Source: an uncultured Flavobacteriaceae bacterium (lineage in GTDB: Bacteria; Bacteroidota; Bacteroidia; Flavobacteriales; Flavobacteriaceae). From it: a DNA stretch of 64,000 bases. Below are positions 42,788-53,100 of this stretch, in pieces. The notes beneath the pieces are model-generated. The model saw only the letters and a list, made by a program, of their open reading frames with translations. It was not told where the DNA came from and made no database searches. Location of the stretch: contig CALSMD010000003.1 of assembly GCA_943787365.1 (NCBI GenBank), positions 97,729 to 161,728 on the forward strand. The letters are read 5' to 3'. A program made the translations under genes and the position numbers. Numbering within the stretch: position 1 is the stretch's first letter; the number at the start of each line of letters is the position of its first letter.

Positions 42788-43786
42788 TTAAGAAGAATCG
42801 CGCACTGACAAAGTAGAACTGATCACCACTTGCTGCATCTCCTTAGATTTGGTTCTAATAGACTCCACAATCATGCGTGCTGCTGCATCCCCAATCGTAT
42901 AACTGTGTTGATTGATGGTCGTTAATTCTGGCGTAAGGTTGTGCGCCATACGTTCACTAACATAACCAATAACCGCCACGTCCTTTGGAATTTGTTTTCC
43001 AGAAATTTTTACCGCTTTTATGGCTGCTAAAGACGCATCGGTGTCCAATGTAATAATGGCATCAACCGGATGGGTATTTAAATAATCGGCCATCACGGCA
43101 CCTGCCTGCAGTTCGTCCGACTCCAAAACGGTAGGCGAAAAACCGGCTGCTTTCATGGCTTTCAAATACCCCTGTGTCCGCTGTTTTCCAACATTCAACT
43201 TATGAATAGTCGATAATAACACAATATTTTTTCGGTCTGAACTAATCAGTGTTTGAGTGGCTTCAGACAAGGCTGTAAAATCATTGGTGGTCACTTTACC
43301 ACAGTTTACAGAATCAATCACGCGATCAAACATCACAACCGATTTGCCATTTTCCATCACATTCGTAAAATGATCGTAATTTTGCAAACTCTGTGTTTCT
43401 TCACAAACAGCCACAATAAAACCATCCACAACACCATTGGACAACATATTAAAGGTTTCCACTTCCTTAGCATGTGATTCTTTGGTGAGACACACAATAA
43501 TATTAAAATTCGTTTCCGAGATCAGACTTTCAATGCCATACAAAGCCCGTGCAAAAAAACTATTTTGAACACTCGGAATCACCACCGCAATGGTATTGGT
43601 TTTTCCCGACTTCAGGCCTACCGCAATTTTATTTGGCTGGTAGTTGTGCAACTTTGCCATTTCTACAATGCGTTTTTTGGTCACATCGCTGATTTCATGA
43701 CTATCATTCAAGGCTTTGGAAATGGTAGAAATTGATACCCCCAAAATGGATGATAATTGTTTTAAGGTAATATTTGATCCTGGCAT
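42788..43786 (-). CDS. LacI-family transcriptional regulator
   Basis: A 332-aa LacI/GalR repressor. The N-terminal helix-turn-helix and hinge (TLKQLSSILGVSISTISKAL, then HNYQPNKIAVGLKSGKT) are followed by a periplasmic-binding-like sensor domain (NTIAVVIPSVQNSFFARALY, VDGFIVAVCEE, DAIITLDTDASLAAIKAVK). Effector is probably a sugar, as in most Bacteroidetes members. No sugar-utilisation genes adjoin it, so its target is probably elsewhere. Confidence 0.92.
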   Translation of the reverse strand: MPGSNITLKQLSSILGVSISTISKALNDSHEISDVTKKRIVEMAKLHNYQPNKIAVGLKSGKTNTIAVVIPSVQNSFFARALYGIESLISETNFNIIVCLTKESHAKEVETFNMLSNGVVDGFIVAVCEETQSLQNYDHFTNVMENGKSVVMFDRVIDSVNCGKVTTNDFTALSEATQTLISSDRKNIVLLSTIHKLNVGKQRTQGYLKAMKAAGFSPTVLESDELQAGAVMADYLNTHPVDAIITLDTDASLAAIKAVKISGKQIPKDVAVIGYVSERMAHNLTPELTTINQHSYTIGDAAARMIVESIRTKSKEMQQVVISSTLSVRDSS

Positions 43787-44555
43787 AAAAGCATTTTGAA
43801 ATGTGAAGGCTAAAGGTAGTACAACCTAAAGACTCAACAAAATTTAAAACTATAGAAAAACAGCCAAGAAAAAGAGAAGAGAGTATCGAGAAAAAATTGA
43901 TAAGTGAAAAATGAAAAATTTTGAAGAGAAAAGATGTAGAACGCAAAGTTCAAAACGATCCAATCTGTGATGTCTTAATACTTAGTTCTGGTTACTTAAT
44001 ACTCATTTGATACAGGTTGAAAATCCAAAAATCACCATTCATTGAGGTGTCTAAAACAAACACCTCAAACGCATGGCTTCACTCTAAAATATTAAACATA
44101 ATACTGTTTAAATTTTATACAAACACTTTTAACTATAATCTTTTATAAATCTAATACACTTAAGCTAATGACTTCCGTAATAGCTTTGTGGTTTGTAGAA
44201 TATTATAAAATAAATTTATTCATTTTGGTTTATAGTTATCTATATTTATATAAACAAAGTAACTTAATACCTTCTTCATAAAAAAGTGCGATGTAACAAA
44301 CGGCTCATTGACGTAACCTAGATACTGTTTCATGTAAGGAACGGGGATTTGATGCAGAACCAAGAACCAAGACGAAAGAATATAGAATATAGAGTATAGA
44401 GTATAGAACAGAAAGTACTAAGCACGAACTGTAAATTGACTTTCATATTAATACTTAATACTCTTTTTCACTCTTCACTCTTTTATCTCTTTTCTATACT
44501 CTATTTTCTTTTCTCTTAATACTTAGTACTTTGTACTCCATACTTAATACTAAAA
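43787..44555. other. 769-bp gene-free stretch rich in low-complexity repeats
   Basis: It holds A/G-rich text at about 43855-43935, several copies of TTAATACTTAGTACT-like sequence (43975, 44450, 44516, 44540), AGAATATAGAGTATAG-type runs near 44385-44410, and the fourth operator array at 44292-44344. Complementary pairs ATAGAGTATAGA / TCTATACTCTAT and AAAGTACTAAG (44412-44422) / CTTAGTACTTT (44522-44532) are interleaved. No convincing gene is present. Confidence 0.6.
44292..44344 (-). promoter_or_regulatory. Fourth, orphan operator array
   Basis: TGTAACAAACGG at 44292, CGTAAC at 44312 and TGTAAGGAACGG at 44333 repeat the 20/21-bp spacing of the small-RNA arrays. At the position expected for the -7 box (44255-44262) the minus strand reads TTACTTTG, one base off consensus. 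No core sequence or terminator follows. Confidence 0.5.
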
Positions 44556-44984
44556 CTACCCAATCACTTTCACAAAATGATAGCCCAGTTTCTGAAACCC
44601 ATCTCTTTCATAAAATTTCTGAGAAGGTTCGTTGTCAATATAGGCATTGAGTTCGATCGCCTGATACCCTTTTGATTTGACATAGTTCTCAATCCAATTG
44701 ATAAACTGCGTTCCTAATCCTTTATTTCTATAGGCATCGTCAATAAAGACATGGTCCAATTCGACGCTGCGACCCGAATAATGTCGGGTACAAAACCACA
44801 AGCCTGAAACGCCCATAAGTTCGTCCCCTTCATAAACGCCAATACATTCATAATTCTGAGACACCATTTCCTTAAAACGCTCTAAAAGCAGGGCTTCGGT
44901 AATTGATTCTTTAGACATTTTTTTGACTAATGGTACTACGATCTCAATGGAGTCGGCGGAGATAATTTTGAATTGAAATTGCAT
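44556..44984 (-). CDS. GNAT-family N-acetyltransferase
   Basis: A 142-aa single-domain acetyltransferase. VELDHVFIDDAYRNKGLGTQ contains the R/Q-x-x-G-x-G/A acetyl-CoA loop (RNKGLG), and the C-terminal AIELNAYIDNEPSQKFYERDG and FQKLGYHF complete the fold. Substrate unknown. It is a single gene flanked by repeat-rich DNA on one side and divergent gpmI on the other. Confidence 0.86.
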   Translation of the reverse strand: MQFQFKIISADSIEIVVPLVKKMSKESITEALLLERFKEMVSQNYECIGVYEGDELMGVSGLWFCTRHYSGRSVELDHVFIDDAYRNKGLGTQFINWIENYVKSKGYQAIELNAYIDNEPSQKFYERDGFQKLGYHFVKVIG

Positions 44985-45098
44985 TTAAAAGGGTTTAATA
45001 ATTCAAAAATACAACTATTTTTTAGCATCTAAATTGAACATCACATCTGAATTTTATTTTAATCTTCTTATCTTTGAGCACGTTTTAACAACGAGATT

Positions 45099-46616
45099 AT
45101 GAACAAGAAAGTTATTTTAATGATTTTAGATGGGTGGGGGAAATCTCCAGATCCTAAGGTATCGGCAATTGATAATGCAAACACGGAATTTATTGATTCT
45201 TTATATTCAAAATATGGACATGCAAGCCTCCGAACCGATGGGCTACATGTAGGACTTCCAGAAGGTCAAATGGGCAATAGTGAAGTTGGACACATGAACT
45301 TGGGTGCAGGGCGCATTGTCTATCAAGATCTTGCTAAAATCAATTTGGCTGTGACTAACGACACATTGAAAGACGAGACTGTTTTAAAGGACGCCTTACA
45401 GTATGCGAATAAAAACAATAAAGCCGTACATCTTTTGGGGCTAGTCAGTGATGGTGGCGTACACTCGCATTTGAATCATTTATATGGACTCTTGGATGTC
45501 ATTGAAGATCATGGGGTTGAAAAATCTTTTATTCATGCATTTACTGATGGTAGAGATGTGGATCCTAAATCGGGCTATGGATTTATTTCTGAACTCGAAA
45601 CGCGTTTAGAATCTTCTCCTGCAAAACTGGCAACCATTACGGGACGTTATTACGCGATGGATCGTGATAACCGTTGGGAACGTGTGAAAATTGCCTATGA
45701 TGCCTTGGTTAAAAGTGAAGGTGTGCATTCTAACAATGCGACTGAAACCATTGAATCTAATTATAACGATGGACTGACGGATGAGTTCTTAAAACCAATC
45801 ATCATGACGGATATCAACAGTGAACCGGTTGCCAAAATTGAAGAAGGTGATGTAGTGTTATTCTTTAATTTTAGAACCGATCGTGGAAGAGAATTAACGG
45901 AAGTACTCAGTCAAAATGACAAGCATGAATACAATATGCACAAACTCAACTTGCATTATGTAACCATGACGAATTACGATGATAACTTCAAAAATATTCA
46001 AGTTATTTTTAACAAAGACAACGTTACAAACACGCTTGGAGAAGTGCTTGAAACACATGGAAAAACACAGCTAAGAATGGCTGAAACAGAGAAATATCCG
46101 CATGTTACTTTTTTCTTTTCAGGAGGGCGTGAAGCCCCTTTTGAAGGTGAAAGTCGTATCATGAAAAATTCTCCTAAAGTAGCAACTTATGATCTTCAGC
46201 CAGAAATGAGTGCTTTTGAACTTAAGGACGCTCTTGTAGAAGAACTCAAAAAAGAAACGCTTGATTTTGTATGTTTAAATTTCGCCAATGGCGATATGGT
46301 TGGACATACAGGTGTGATGGACGCTGCTATTAAAGCTTGTGAAGCAGTTGACACTTGCGTGGAATCTGTGATCACAACGGCTTTGGAGCACAACTATACG
46401 ACCTTACTCATCGCCGATCATGGGAATTGCGAGACGATGATCAACCCCGATGGATCGCCCAATACGGCGCATACAACCAATCCGGTACCCATCATTTTAA
46501 TTGATAAAGAACTCACCTCCATAAAAGACGGTGTTCTTGGTGATATTGCACCGACTATTTTAAAGCTCATAGGTGTTGAAAAACCCGAAGTGATGACCCA
46601 AAGTAGCTTAATTTAA
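45099..46616 (+). CDS. gpmI: 2,3-bisphosphoglycerate-independent phosphoglycerate mutase
   Basis: Glycolytic interconversion of 3- and 2-phosphoglycerate, Mn-dependent. The 505-aa protein has KVILMILDGWGKSP, the catalytic Ser in QMGNSEVGHMNLGAGR, HAFTDGRDVDPKSG, NFRTDRGRELT, and the C-terminal metal sites NGDMVGHTG and IADHGNCE. A TATCTTTG box lies at 45069-45076. It is followed 13 bp later by a HAD-like gene and probably shares its transcript. Confidence 0.96.
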   Translation: MNKKVILMILDGWGKSPDPKVSAIDNANTEFIDSLYSKYGHASLRTDGLHVGLPEGQMGNSEVGHMNLGAGRIVYQDLAKINLAVTNDTLKDETVLKDALQYANKNNKAVHLLGLVSDGGVHSHLNHLYGLLDVIEDHGVEKSFIHAFTDGRDVDPKSGYGFISELETRLESSPAKLATITGRYYAMDRDNRWERVKIAYDALVKSEGVHSNNATETIESNYNDGLTDEFLKPIIMTDINSEPVAKIEEGDVVLFFNFRTDRGRELTEVLSQNDKHEYNMHKLNLHYVTMTNYDDNFKNIQVIFNKDNVTNTLGEVLETHGKTQLRMAETEKYPHVTFFFSGGREAPFEGESRIMKNSPKVATYDLQPEMSAFELKDALVEELKKETLDFVCLNFANGDMVGHTGVMDAAIKACEAVDTCVESVITTALEHNYTTLLIADHGNCETMINPDGSPNTAHTTNPVPIILIDKELTSIKDGVLGDIAPTILKLIGVEKPEVMTQSSLI

Positions 46617-46629
46617 AAATTTTATACGA

Positions 46630-47040
46630 ATGGACTTAACCAAAACCCTCACCCTAGCAATTGATTTTGACGGCACGATCGTGGAAGATGCGTATCCAAA
46701 AGTTGGAAAGGCAAAAATATTTGCTTTTGAAACCTTAAAAAAACTACAACAAGATGGGCATCGGCTGATTCTTTGGACATACAGACATGGAAAAACACTG
46801 CAAGATGCCGTTGATTTTTGTAAAGAAAATGGACTTGAATTTTATGCTGTCAACTGTAGTTTTCCGAACGAAGAGTATGACCCTAAAAAAAGTAGAAAAA
46901 TAAATGCAGACCTTTTTATCGATGATAGAAATGTAGGTGGCTTTTATGGATGGGGCGAAATTTATCAATTCCTAACGGACAGCGACAACCCTTTATCACT
47001 TCCAAAGAAAAAAGGATTTTTGGGGTTATTCAAGTCTTAA
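46630..47040 (+). CDS. HAD-like hydrolase (BT0820-type)
   Basis: A 136-aa protein of the small HAD-like family typified by BT0820 of Bacteroides. The nucleophile motif is LAIDFDGTIVED (both Asp present), the second motif is LILWTYRHGKTL, and the distal acidic motif is ADLFIDDRNVGG. A phosphatase activity is likely from these residues; substrate unknown. It starts 13 bp after gpmI. Confidence 0.85.
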   Translation: MDLTKTLTLAIDFDGTIVEDAYPKVGKAKIFAFETLKKLQQDGHRLILWTYRHGKTLQDAVDFCKENGLEFYAVNCSFPNEEYDPKKSRKINADLFIDDRNVGGFYGWGEIYQFLTDSDNPLSLPKKKGFLGLFKS

Positions 47041-47128
47041 AACTTTAAGACAACTCTAACAAAATCAAGGCTGTAAAACCGACTGAAAAATGCTTTAATT
47101 AAGTATCTTTGGGCATAATTTTTTTACT

Positions 47129-47947
47129 ATGCTCACGCTTAAATCAAAAGAAGAAATAGAACTCATTCGCGAAAGCGCACTCATTGTTTCCAAAACATTA
47201 GGGATGCTTGCTGCCGAGGTGAAACCCGGCGTTACCACCTTACATTTGGACGCACTCGCAGAAACATTTATTAGAGATCACGGGGCGATCCCTGGGTTTT
47301 TGGGGATGTACGGATTTCCAAACACACTGTGCATGAGTCCAAACGATCAAGTCGTTCATGGGATTCCTAACAATACTCCCCTAGTAGAAGGTGATATTAT
47401 TTCGATTGATTGTGGTGCTTTAAAAAATGAATTTTATGGCGATCATGCTTACACCTTTTCTGTGGGTGAAATTGATGATGAAACTCAAAAATTATTAGAC
47501 ATTTCTAAGGCATCGCTTTATGAAGGCATTAGAGCCTTTAAACACAACAATCGTGTAGGAGATGTTGGTTATGCCATTCAAAATTACTGTGAATCTCATG
47601 GTTATGGCGTGGTGAGAGAACTCATCGGACACGGAATTGGTCGCATCATGCATGAGGAACCTGAGATGCCAAATTATGGAAAACGAGGCCGTGGAAAAAA
47701 ATTCCAAGAAGGAATGGTGGTTGCTATCGAGCCGATGATTAATATGGGAACGCATAAAATCAAACATCACAATGATGGATGGACGATTACCACCCGAGAT
47801 AACAAACCAAGTGCACATTTTGAACATAACGTAGCCCTAGTTGATGGGAAGCCTGAACTCCTATCAACCTTTGCATACGTTTATGAAGCGCTAGGCATAA
47901 AAAGCAATGAAGAAGACGGATTACGAATCAATCCTTTAACACTATAA
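47129..47947 (+). CDS. map: Methionine aminopeptidase, type I
   Basis: Removes the initiator Met from nascent proteins. The metal ligands are visible in ISIDCGALKNEFYGDHAYTF (two Asp), GHGIGRIMHEEP (His and substrate-side His/Glu), VAIEPMINMG (Glu) and the C-terminal FEHNVALVDGKPELL (Glu). At 272 aa the length fits type I. It is followed by the DUF3050 gene with a 11-bp gap. Confidence 0.95.
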   Translation: MLTLKSKEEIELIRESALIVSKTLGMLAAEVKPGVTTLHLDALAETFIRDHGAIPGFLGMYGFPNTLCMSPNDQVVHGIPNNTPLVEGDIISIDCGALKNEFYGDHAYTFSVGEIDDETQKLLDISKASLYEGIRAFKHNNRVGDVGYAIQNYCESHGYGVVRELIGHGIGRIMHEEPEMPNYGKRGRGKKFQEGMVVAIEPMINMGTHKIKHHNDGWTITTRDNKPSAHFEHNVALVDGKPELLSTFAYVYEALGIKSNEEDGLRINPLTL

Positions 47948-47958
47948 TTAACCAATAG

Positions 47959-48756
47959 ATGAGTCGCTTAAACGCAATTGAATTACAACTAAAACCCCTT
48001 CGTGAACAACTAAAATCACATCCTTTATACAGCACACTTTCCAACATGGATGATGTGGCTGTGTTTATGGAGAAACATGTGTTTGCAGTATGGGATTTTA
48101 TGTCGTTATTAAAGTCACTTCAAAATCATTTAACCAATGTAAATGTTCCTTGGACGCCAAAAGGCGGTGGTGCAACAGCTCGGTTTATCAATGAAATTGT
48201 GATGGCGGAAGAAAGCGACCTCAACGAATTGGGTGTACCGATGAGCCACTACGAAATGTATTTGGATGCGATGAATCAAGTGAACGCAGATACAAGTGCC
48301 ATAGGCTTGTTTGTAAACGCGATTGAAAACGGAGATTCCATTGAAACGGCTGCCAAACGCATTGATTTAGAGACCCCTATTTTAGAGTTTATACAATTCA
48401 CTATGGAAGTGGTGAATTCTAACAAACCGCACTGTATTGCTTCGGCTTTTACGTTTGGGAGAGAAGATGTCATTCCAGATATGTTTTTAGAAATTGTGAG
48501 CCAATCGCAAACTCAAGACAATGATAAAACCTATGGTAAATTACTTTACTATTTGAACCGTCATATCGAATTAGACGGCGATGAACACGGCCCAATTTCA
48601 TTGAAAATGGTGGCTGAACTTTGTGGCGAAGACACCACTAAATGGGACGAAGTTTTAGAGACTGCAAAAGACGCTTTGAAATTTCGTCTTAAATTGTGGG
48701 ATCATATTACAGATGCTATTTTAAAACTTAATACATTAGAGGTTCAAAACACTTAA
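47959..48756 (+). CDS. DUF3050 protein (heme-oxygenase-like fold)
   Basis: A 265-aa cytoplasmic protein matching DUF3050: YSTLSNMDDVAVFMEKHVFA at the N-terminus, VWDFMSLLKSLQ, VPWTPKGGGATARFINEIVM and RHIELDGDEHGPISLKM at the C-terminus, with His/Glu residues placed like the metal ligands of heme-oxygenase-like enzymes. Function is unknown. AATTAACCAAT lies 3 bp before the ATG, matching the small-RNA core. It is 3 bp from the methyltransferase start, so they are likely co-transcribed. Confidence 0.85.
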   Translation: MSRLNAIELQLKPLREQLKSHPLYSTLSNMDDVAVFMEKHVFAVWDFMSLLKSLQNHLTNVNVPWTPKGGGATARFINEIVMAEESDLNELGVPMSHYEMYLDAMNQVNADTSAIGLFVNAIENGDSIETAAKRIDLETPILEFIQFTMEVVNSNKPHCIASAFTFGREDVIPDMFLEIVSQSQTQDNDKTYGKLLYYLNRHIELDGDEHGPISLKMVAELCGEDTTKWDEVLETAKDALKFRLKLWDHITDAILKLNTLEVQNT

Positions 48757-48759
48757 ATT

Positions 48760-49528
48760 TTGAAAACACTTTTTAAGTTTATTTTAAATTTAATACCACG
48801 GCCGTTGCTCATAAAATTGAGCTATGTCGCCCAACCTTTTCTGGTTTTATTTTTGAAAGGCACCACCTACACAGACCCAATTGACGGAAAAAGTTTCCGA
48901 AAGTTCTTACCGTATGGGTATGGAAAACAACGTGAAAATGTCCTCTCACCTTCTACCCTTTCACTGGAACGTCACCGTTTATTATGGTTGTATCTAAAAA
49001 ATGAAACCGACTTTTTTAGTACTCCAAAAAAGGTATTGCATTTTGCTCCGGAGCAAGCGTTTCATAAACAGTTCAAAAAAATAAAGCATTTTGACTATGT
49101 GACTACCGATCTGAATTCACCCATTGCGATGGTGAAAGCCGATATTTGTAAGCTCCCATTTGAGTCTGACAGTTTTGATGTTATTTTGTGTAATCATGTG
49201 CTTGAGCATATTTTGGACGATACCAAAGCCATGCAAGAGCTTTACCGCGTGATGCGTCCGGGAGGAATGGGTGATCTTTCAAATTCCACAAGATTTAAAT
49301 CGCGAGACTACTTTTGAGAATCATAGTATTACTGATAAAAAAGAGCGTACCAAAATTTTTGGACAGTATGACCACGTTCGTATTTATGGACGTGATTACT
49401 TTGACACACTAAGATCGGTTGGTTTTAAGGTGGATGAAGTGGATTATACAGCTACATTATCCGATCAAGAAATTGACAGATACCGATTGGCAAAAGGCGA
49501 AATTATTCCTGTGGTTTATAAGGGTTAG
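48760..49528 (+). CDS. Class I SAM-dependent methyltransferase, frameshifted
   Basis: About 255 residues in two frames. The first (48760-49317; starts with TTG, LKTLFKFILNLI) holds KKVLHFAPEQAFH (SAM motif I), DYVTTDLNSP, KADICKLPFESDSFDVILCN and HVLEHILDDTKAMQELYRVM. An extra A near 49267 breaks the PGGW motif; without it the text reads PGGWVIFQIPQDLNRETTF and continues to IGRYRLAKGEIIPVVYK-like sequence ending at 49528. Methyl acceptor unknown. The gene is probably intact in the organism, since sequence on both sides of the shift is well conserved with the family. Confidence 0.78.
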
Positions 49529-49561
49529 TTACCCATTCGAAGGAACATAAGGCTTTTGTAA

Positions 49562-51736
49562 TTAAACCCACATATCTTTCCAAAACTGACTGTAAAAATT
49601 AGTGGTTTTCATTAATTCATCATGCGTTCCAAAGTTAGATATAATTCCGTTTTCCAAAACATAAATTCGGTTAGCAATTTTCGGTAATGAATGTAATCTA
49701 TGAGATATGAAAATAATAGTCAATTCAGATTTTAGTTTATTTAATAAATCTAAAACAAACTTCTCTGTTTTTCTGTCCATTGCCGAGGTAAACTCATCCA
49801 ATAATAAAACCTTTGGTTTTTTGTATAAAGCACGCATTAAAGCAATCAATTGTTTTTGTCCACCAGAAAGATTAATGCCTTCTTCACCCAAAATGGTGGC
49901 ATAACTTTGCGGTAAAGTGTTTATAAAAATTTCAAAACCGTAATCTTGACAAAATTTTACAATATTTTCAGGTGTATCTTCTTTGCCTAAAAGAATATTG
50001 GTAATAACATTACCGCCAAATATAGTGACGTCTTGAGGTACAACACCCAAAATAGTACGCCAACTTTTTGTTCTATATCAAAAAAATTAATTTTATTATT
50101 GATGATTATTGCTCCGTTTTCAAAAGCATAGAATTTTTGTAAGACTTGACCTAACGTACTTTTACCGCTACCACTTTCGCCAACTATGGCAATACACTCG
50201 ATTTTTATTTACTTTGATATTTATGTCTTTCAATAATTGGCTTCTACCGGCAAAACGGAAAGACAAGTTTTCAATTTCAAGCGAGATGAAATCCAAAATT
50301 TCTTTATTTCCTTTTTGCTCTTTTTCCATAGAGGCAAACTCGTACATTCTATTAAAAGCCACTTTTGCTTCATTAATTGGAATGGTAATTAAGGCCAAAC
50401 TAGCCACAGATGGTAACAAACTACCCGCAACACCTAAAATTGCCATTAACTCTCCCAATTGCATAATCTCATTGTAAACTTGAATAGAGGTGTAACCCAA
50501 AATACTCATTAAGAAAAACACACTAAAAAATCCTGAAAAAATAGATAGACGAACATTTATTTTACCGAGGTTAAAGGATTTTTCTTGAAAATTTCCATAG
50601 ATGAGTTGGTTTATTTTCTGAAAGATTGTTTGCCTATTATTATTCTTAATGGTGGCTATACCTTGCATTGATGTAATGTAATTGCTTTCACTAAACGCGT
50701 AACCTTGCATGACTTCTTTTTGGGCATTAATTATACGTTTGTTAAAACTATAAATAAGAATAAAATAAAATGGTAAACTAATTGATGCAATTATGCCTGT
50801 TTGCCACGAATAGTAAAATAAAAAAACTAAAGAAACAATAGTCACTAAAGTATTGATAACAACATTACCCACAATCTGACTAATCACACGTTGAACACGT
50901 TGTGTATCATTCAAACGTGCTACGAGCTCACCAATTTTACGTGTATCAAAAAAAGGTTTCGGTAAGTTTAATAGCGAAGAATAAAAACGATCCACAATTC
51001 GGTTATTAAAATCTTTGGTTTGACGAATGAGGAAATAATCTCTTAATGCTGTAAACAACACTCTAATCAATAACAAAAACCCAACGAGAGCAATGCCCGT
51101 AATGAGTTTGTTAAAGTCTTTTGATGGTAAAATATTATCAATTAGTTTTTGAGAAAATATTGCCATTGCCATACCCAAAATAGAAATAGCTAAACCCAAC
51201 AACACACTAAAAGAGATTAAACGATAATCTTCTTTGAGTAATTTTAGAAACCATTGTTTTTTGTTTTTGCTTTGGGTTTTGGTTCTTACAAAATTATCAT
51301 TTGGTGTAAGTGTAAGACAGGTTTTGGATTTCCAAACGGATTCTAATTCCTCTTTGGTGTAGGTCGTGATTCCTTTTGCAGGGTCTCCAACGATGAACTT
51401 GTCTCTATCAAAGCCATAACAAACAACATAATGTTGCAAACGGACTTCCATGACAACGTGTAAAATTAACGGTTCTTTATGATCTATTACGGCTTGTAGA
51501 TCCGCTTCATTACCAAGTGCCGAAAACCCCAACTGATTGGCTGCTTGATATAGACCTAAAAGTGTGGTGCCTTGTTTTGTTGTACCGCTTAATTCACGAA
51601 GTTTTTCTAAACTGTTTGAGCCACCATAATATTGAATGAGCGATAATAAACACGCTACTCCGCAGTCCGACTGGTCGTGTTGTATTGTAAAAGTTTGTTG
51701 TAGGTGCTTGTGGGATAAAAGGGCTGTTTCACTCAT
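49562..51736 (-). CDS. C39-peptidase ABC transporter (bacteriocin export/processing), two frameshifts
   Basis: A peptidase-containing ABC exporter of about 725 aa that cleaves double-glycine leaders and exports the peptide. Residues 10-150 are the C39 peptidase (QHDQSDCGVACLLSLIQYYG with the catalytic Cys; HYVVCYGFDRDKFIVGDPAKG with His and Asp). Six membrane segments follow, then the ATPase with GESGSGKSTL (Walker A), LSGGQKQ and VLLLDEF (Walker B). An extra C near 50200 (AAATCGAGTG) and a missing A in an A-run near 50068 break the frame; correcting both restores NKNECIAIVGESGSGKST and EQKSWRTILGVVPQD. It overlaps the thiol-redox gene by 8 bp and fits the GG-leader peptide gene at 53.9 kb. 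Confidence 0.87.
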
Positions 51737-52256
51737 AGGGTTTAAGTAAGTTCAAAATGGCTGGGGCATTTAGAGGGCCTTTGTGTTTTTTGATGAGTTT
51801 TTGATGCTTATCATAAATCAGCAAGAAAGGAACAGATGAAATATCCAATTGATTAGAAAAAAAATGATGCGTATCATGGTAAAATGCAAGATTAGGGTTT
51901 TTGTTTAACTGATATTGGTTTGCAAACTTTAGAATGCTGTCCATGGGCTCTGCAGACACAAATAGGATTTGTGTGTTTTTAAACTGGTCTTTGTGCTTAT
52001 ATAGTCCATCTGCCTCGTGGTGGCAATAGCCACAGGCGCTATTATAATATATAAAAACCGTATTTGTATTTGGTTTTAGATGCGTGTTTTTAAAACTCGT
52101 TTTTTTGGTATCCATAAACTCAAACTCTGGTATCACTTCTAATGTTTTCGCTATGTGATTTTTTTCTTTGGTTTTATTTAAAATGCTAACGCCCAAGTAG
52201 GACAGTAGTCCTATTACTACAACTAAAACAATTACAAGAACATAAGTTTTGCGCAT
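51729..52256 (-). CDS. Membrane-anchored thioredoxin-like protein of the bacteriocin cluster
   Basis: A 175-aa protein with one N-terminal membrane anchor (YVLVIVLVVVIGLLSYLGV) and a thioredoxin/redoxin-like domain outside the membrane. The redox motif is CGYC in YYNSACGYCHHEADGLY, and the cis-Pro segment is ISSVPFLLIYD. The ATG at 52256 puts the anchor at the N-terminus. It lies between a membrane-protein gene (2-bp gap) and the C39 exporter (8-bp overlap), so it probably oxidises or isomerises Cys residues of the exported peptide, which carries two Cys. Confidence 0.8.
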   Translation of the reverse strand: MRKTYVLVIVLVVVIGLLSYLGVSILNKTKEKNHIAKTLEVIPEFEFMDTKKTSFKNTHLKPNTNTVFIYYNSACGYCHHEADGLYKHKDQFKNTQILFVSAEPMDSILKFANQYQLNKNPNLAFYHDTHHFFSNQLDISSVPFLLIYDKHQKLIKKHKGPLNAPAILNLLKPYE

Positions 52257-52258
52257 AA

Positions 52259-52882
52259 CTAACTCATATTTAAGGTTAAAAACATCACTGCTCCTACCCA
52301 AATTAATAAACCAACTCCGTAACTACTAGCTACAATAGAAAAACCTTTAGAAGTTGTAGTTTTAAGTTCTTTACCGAGTAAATACGATAAAACAAACCAG
52401 TAAGCTACTTCAAATAAATTAAGTACTTGTAGCGGATAAATCCACCAAGAGCTTAAACCTTGATAATCAATCAAATTCAACAACGATAGTGGATAAAAAT
52501 ATTGAGTATCTTCTAATGTAAAGTTTTGATGAAATACATAAAACCACAATGTTTTAAATATAATAACCAACAAAAAAATAAATTCAGATTGTATTACTAT
52601 TGTTAAAAGTATTTTAAATTTAATTTCTTTTTCAAAGAAGAAACAGCCTGCATCTAGTATTACGGCAACTACTACTATTTTGATAGATAAAAATAGTAGT
52701 AGTATTACATAACTTATCCATTCCCAATTTTCTTGAAAACTAATAATTTCTTTTATTTGATCATTTGTTAACTGTTCAGCTGAAGAGGAAATAACTAAAT
52801 CATCCAAATTCAATAATTCTTTGGAAAGTAAACTCAAAATAAAAACTAATAAACATAAATAAAAAAATAAATGTTTTTTCAT
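52259..52882 (-). CDS. Multi-pass membrane protein of the bacteriocin cluster
   Basis: A 207-aa protein with about five hydrophobic segments (residues 4-20, 55-80, 88-110, 150-170 and 182-203). No known domain. The ATG at 52882 (MKKHLFFYLCLLVFILSLLS) is preferred over an upstream Met at 52906. It is the first gene of the minus-strand operon with the redox protein and the C39 exporter. Immunity or export assistance is a guess based on position only. Confidence 0.72.
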   Translation of the reverse strand: MKKHLFFYLCLLVFILSLLSKELLNLDDLVISSSAEQLTNDQIKEIISFQENWEWISYVILLLFLSIKIVVVAVILDAGCFFFEKEIKFKILLTIVIQSEFIFLLVIIFKTLWFYVFHQNFTLEDTQYFYPLSLLNLIDYQGLSSWWIYPLQVLNLFEVAYWFVLSYLLGKELKTTTSKGFSIVASSYGVGLLIWVGAVMFLTLNMS

Positions 52883-53100
52883 AAAACTACTTAATAAAAT
52901 TAGCACAAAATGTAGGGTATCAGTATTAACAAATTAATAACATAATTAATGTTAGTTAAAAGAACAAAACTTAATTTACATATATTTGAGTTTTAAAAAT
53001 TAATTAACGTTTATCAATAAAAATATAATGATAATAATTAATTAATATATGTTTATCAAATATTTTTTTGTATATTTGAGATTATACTATTTTATAAATC

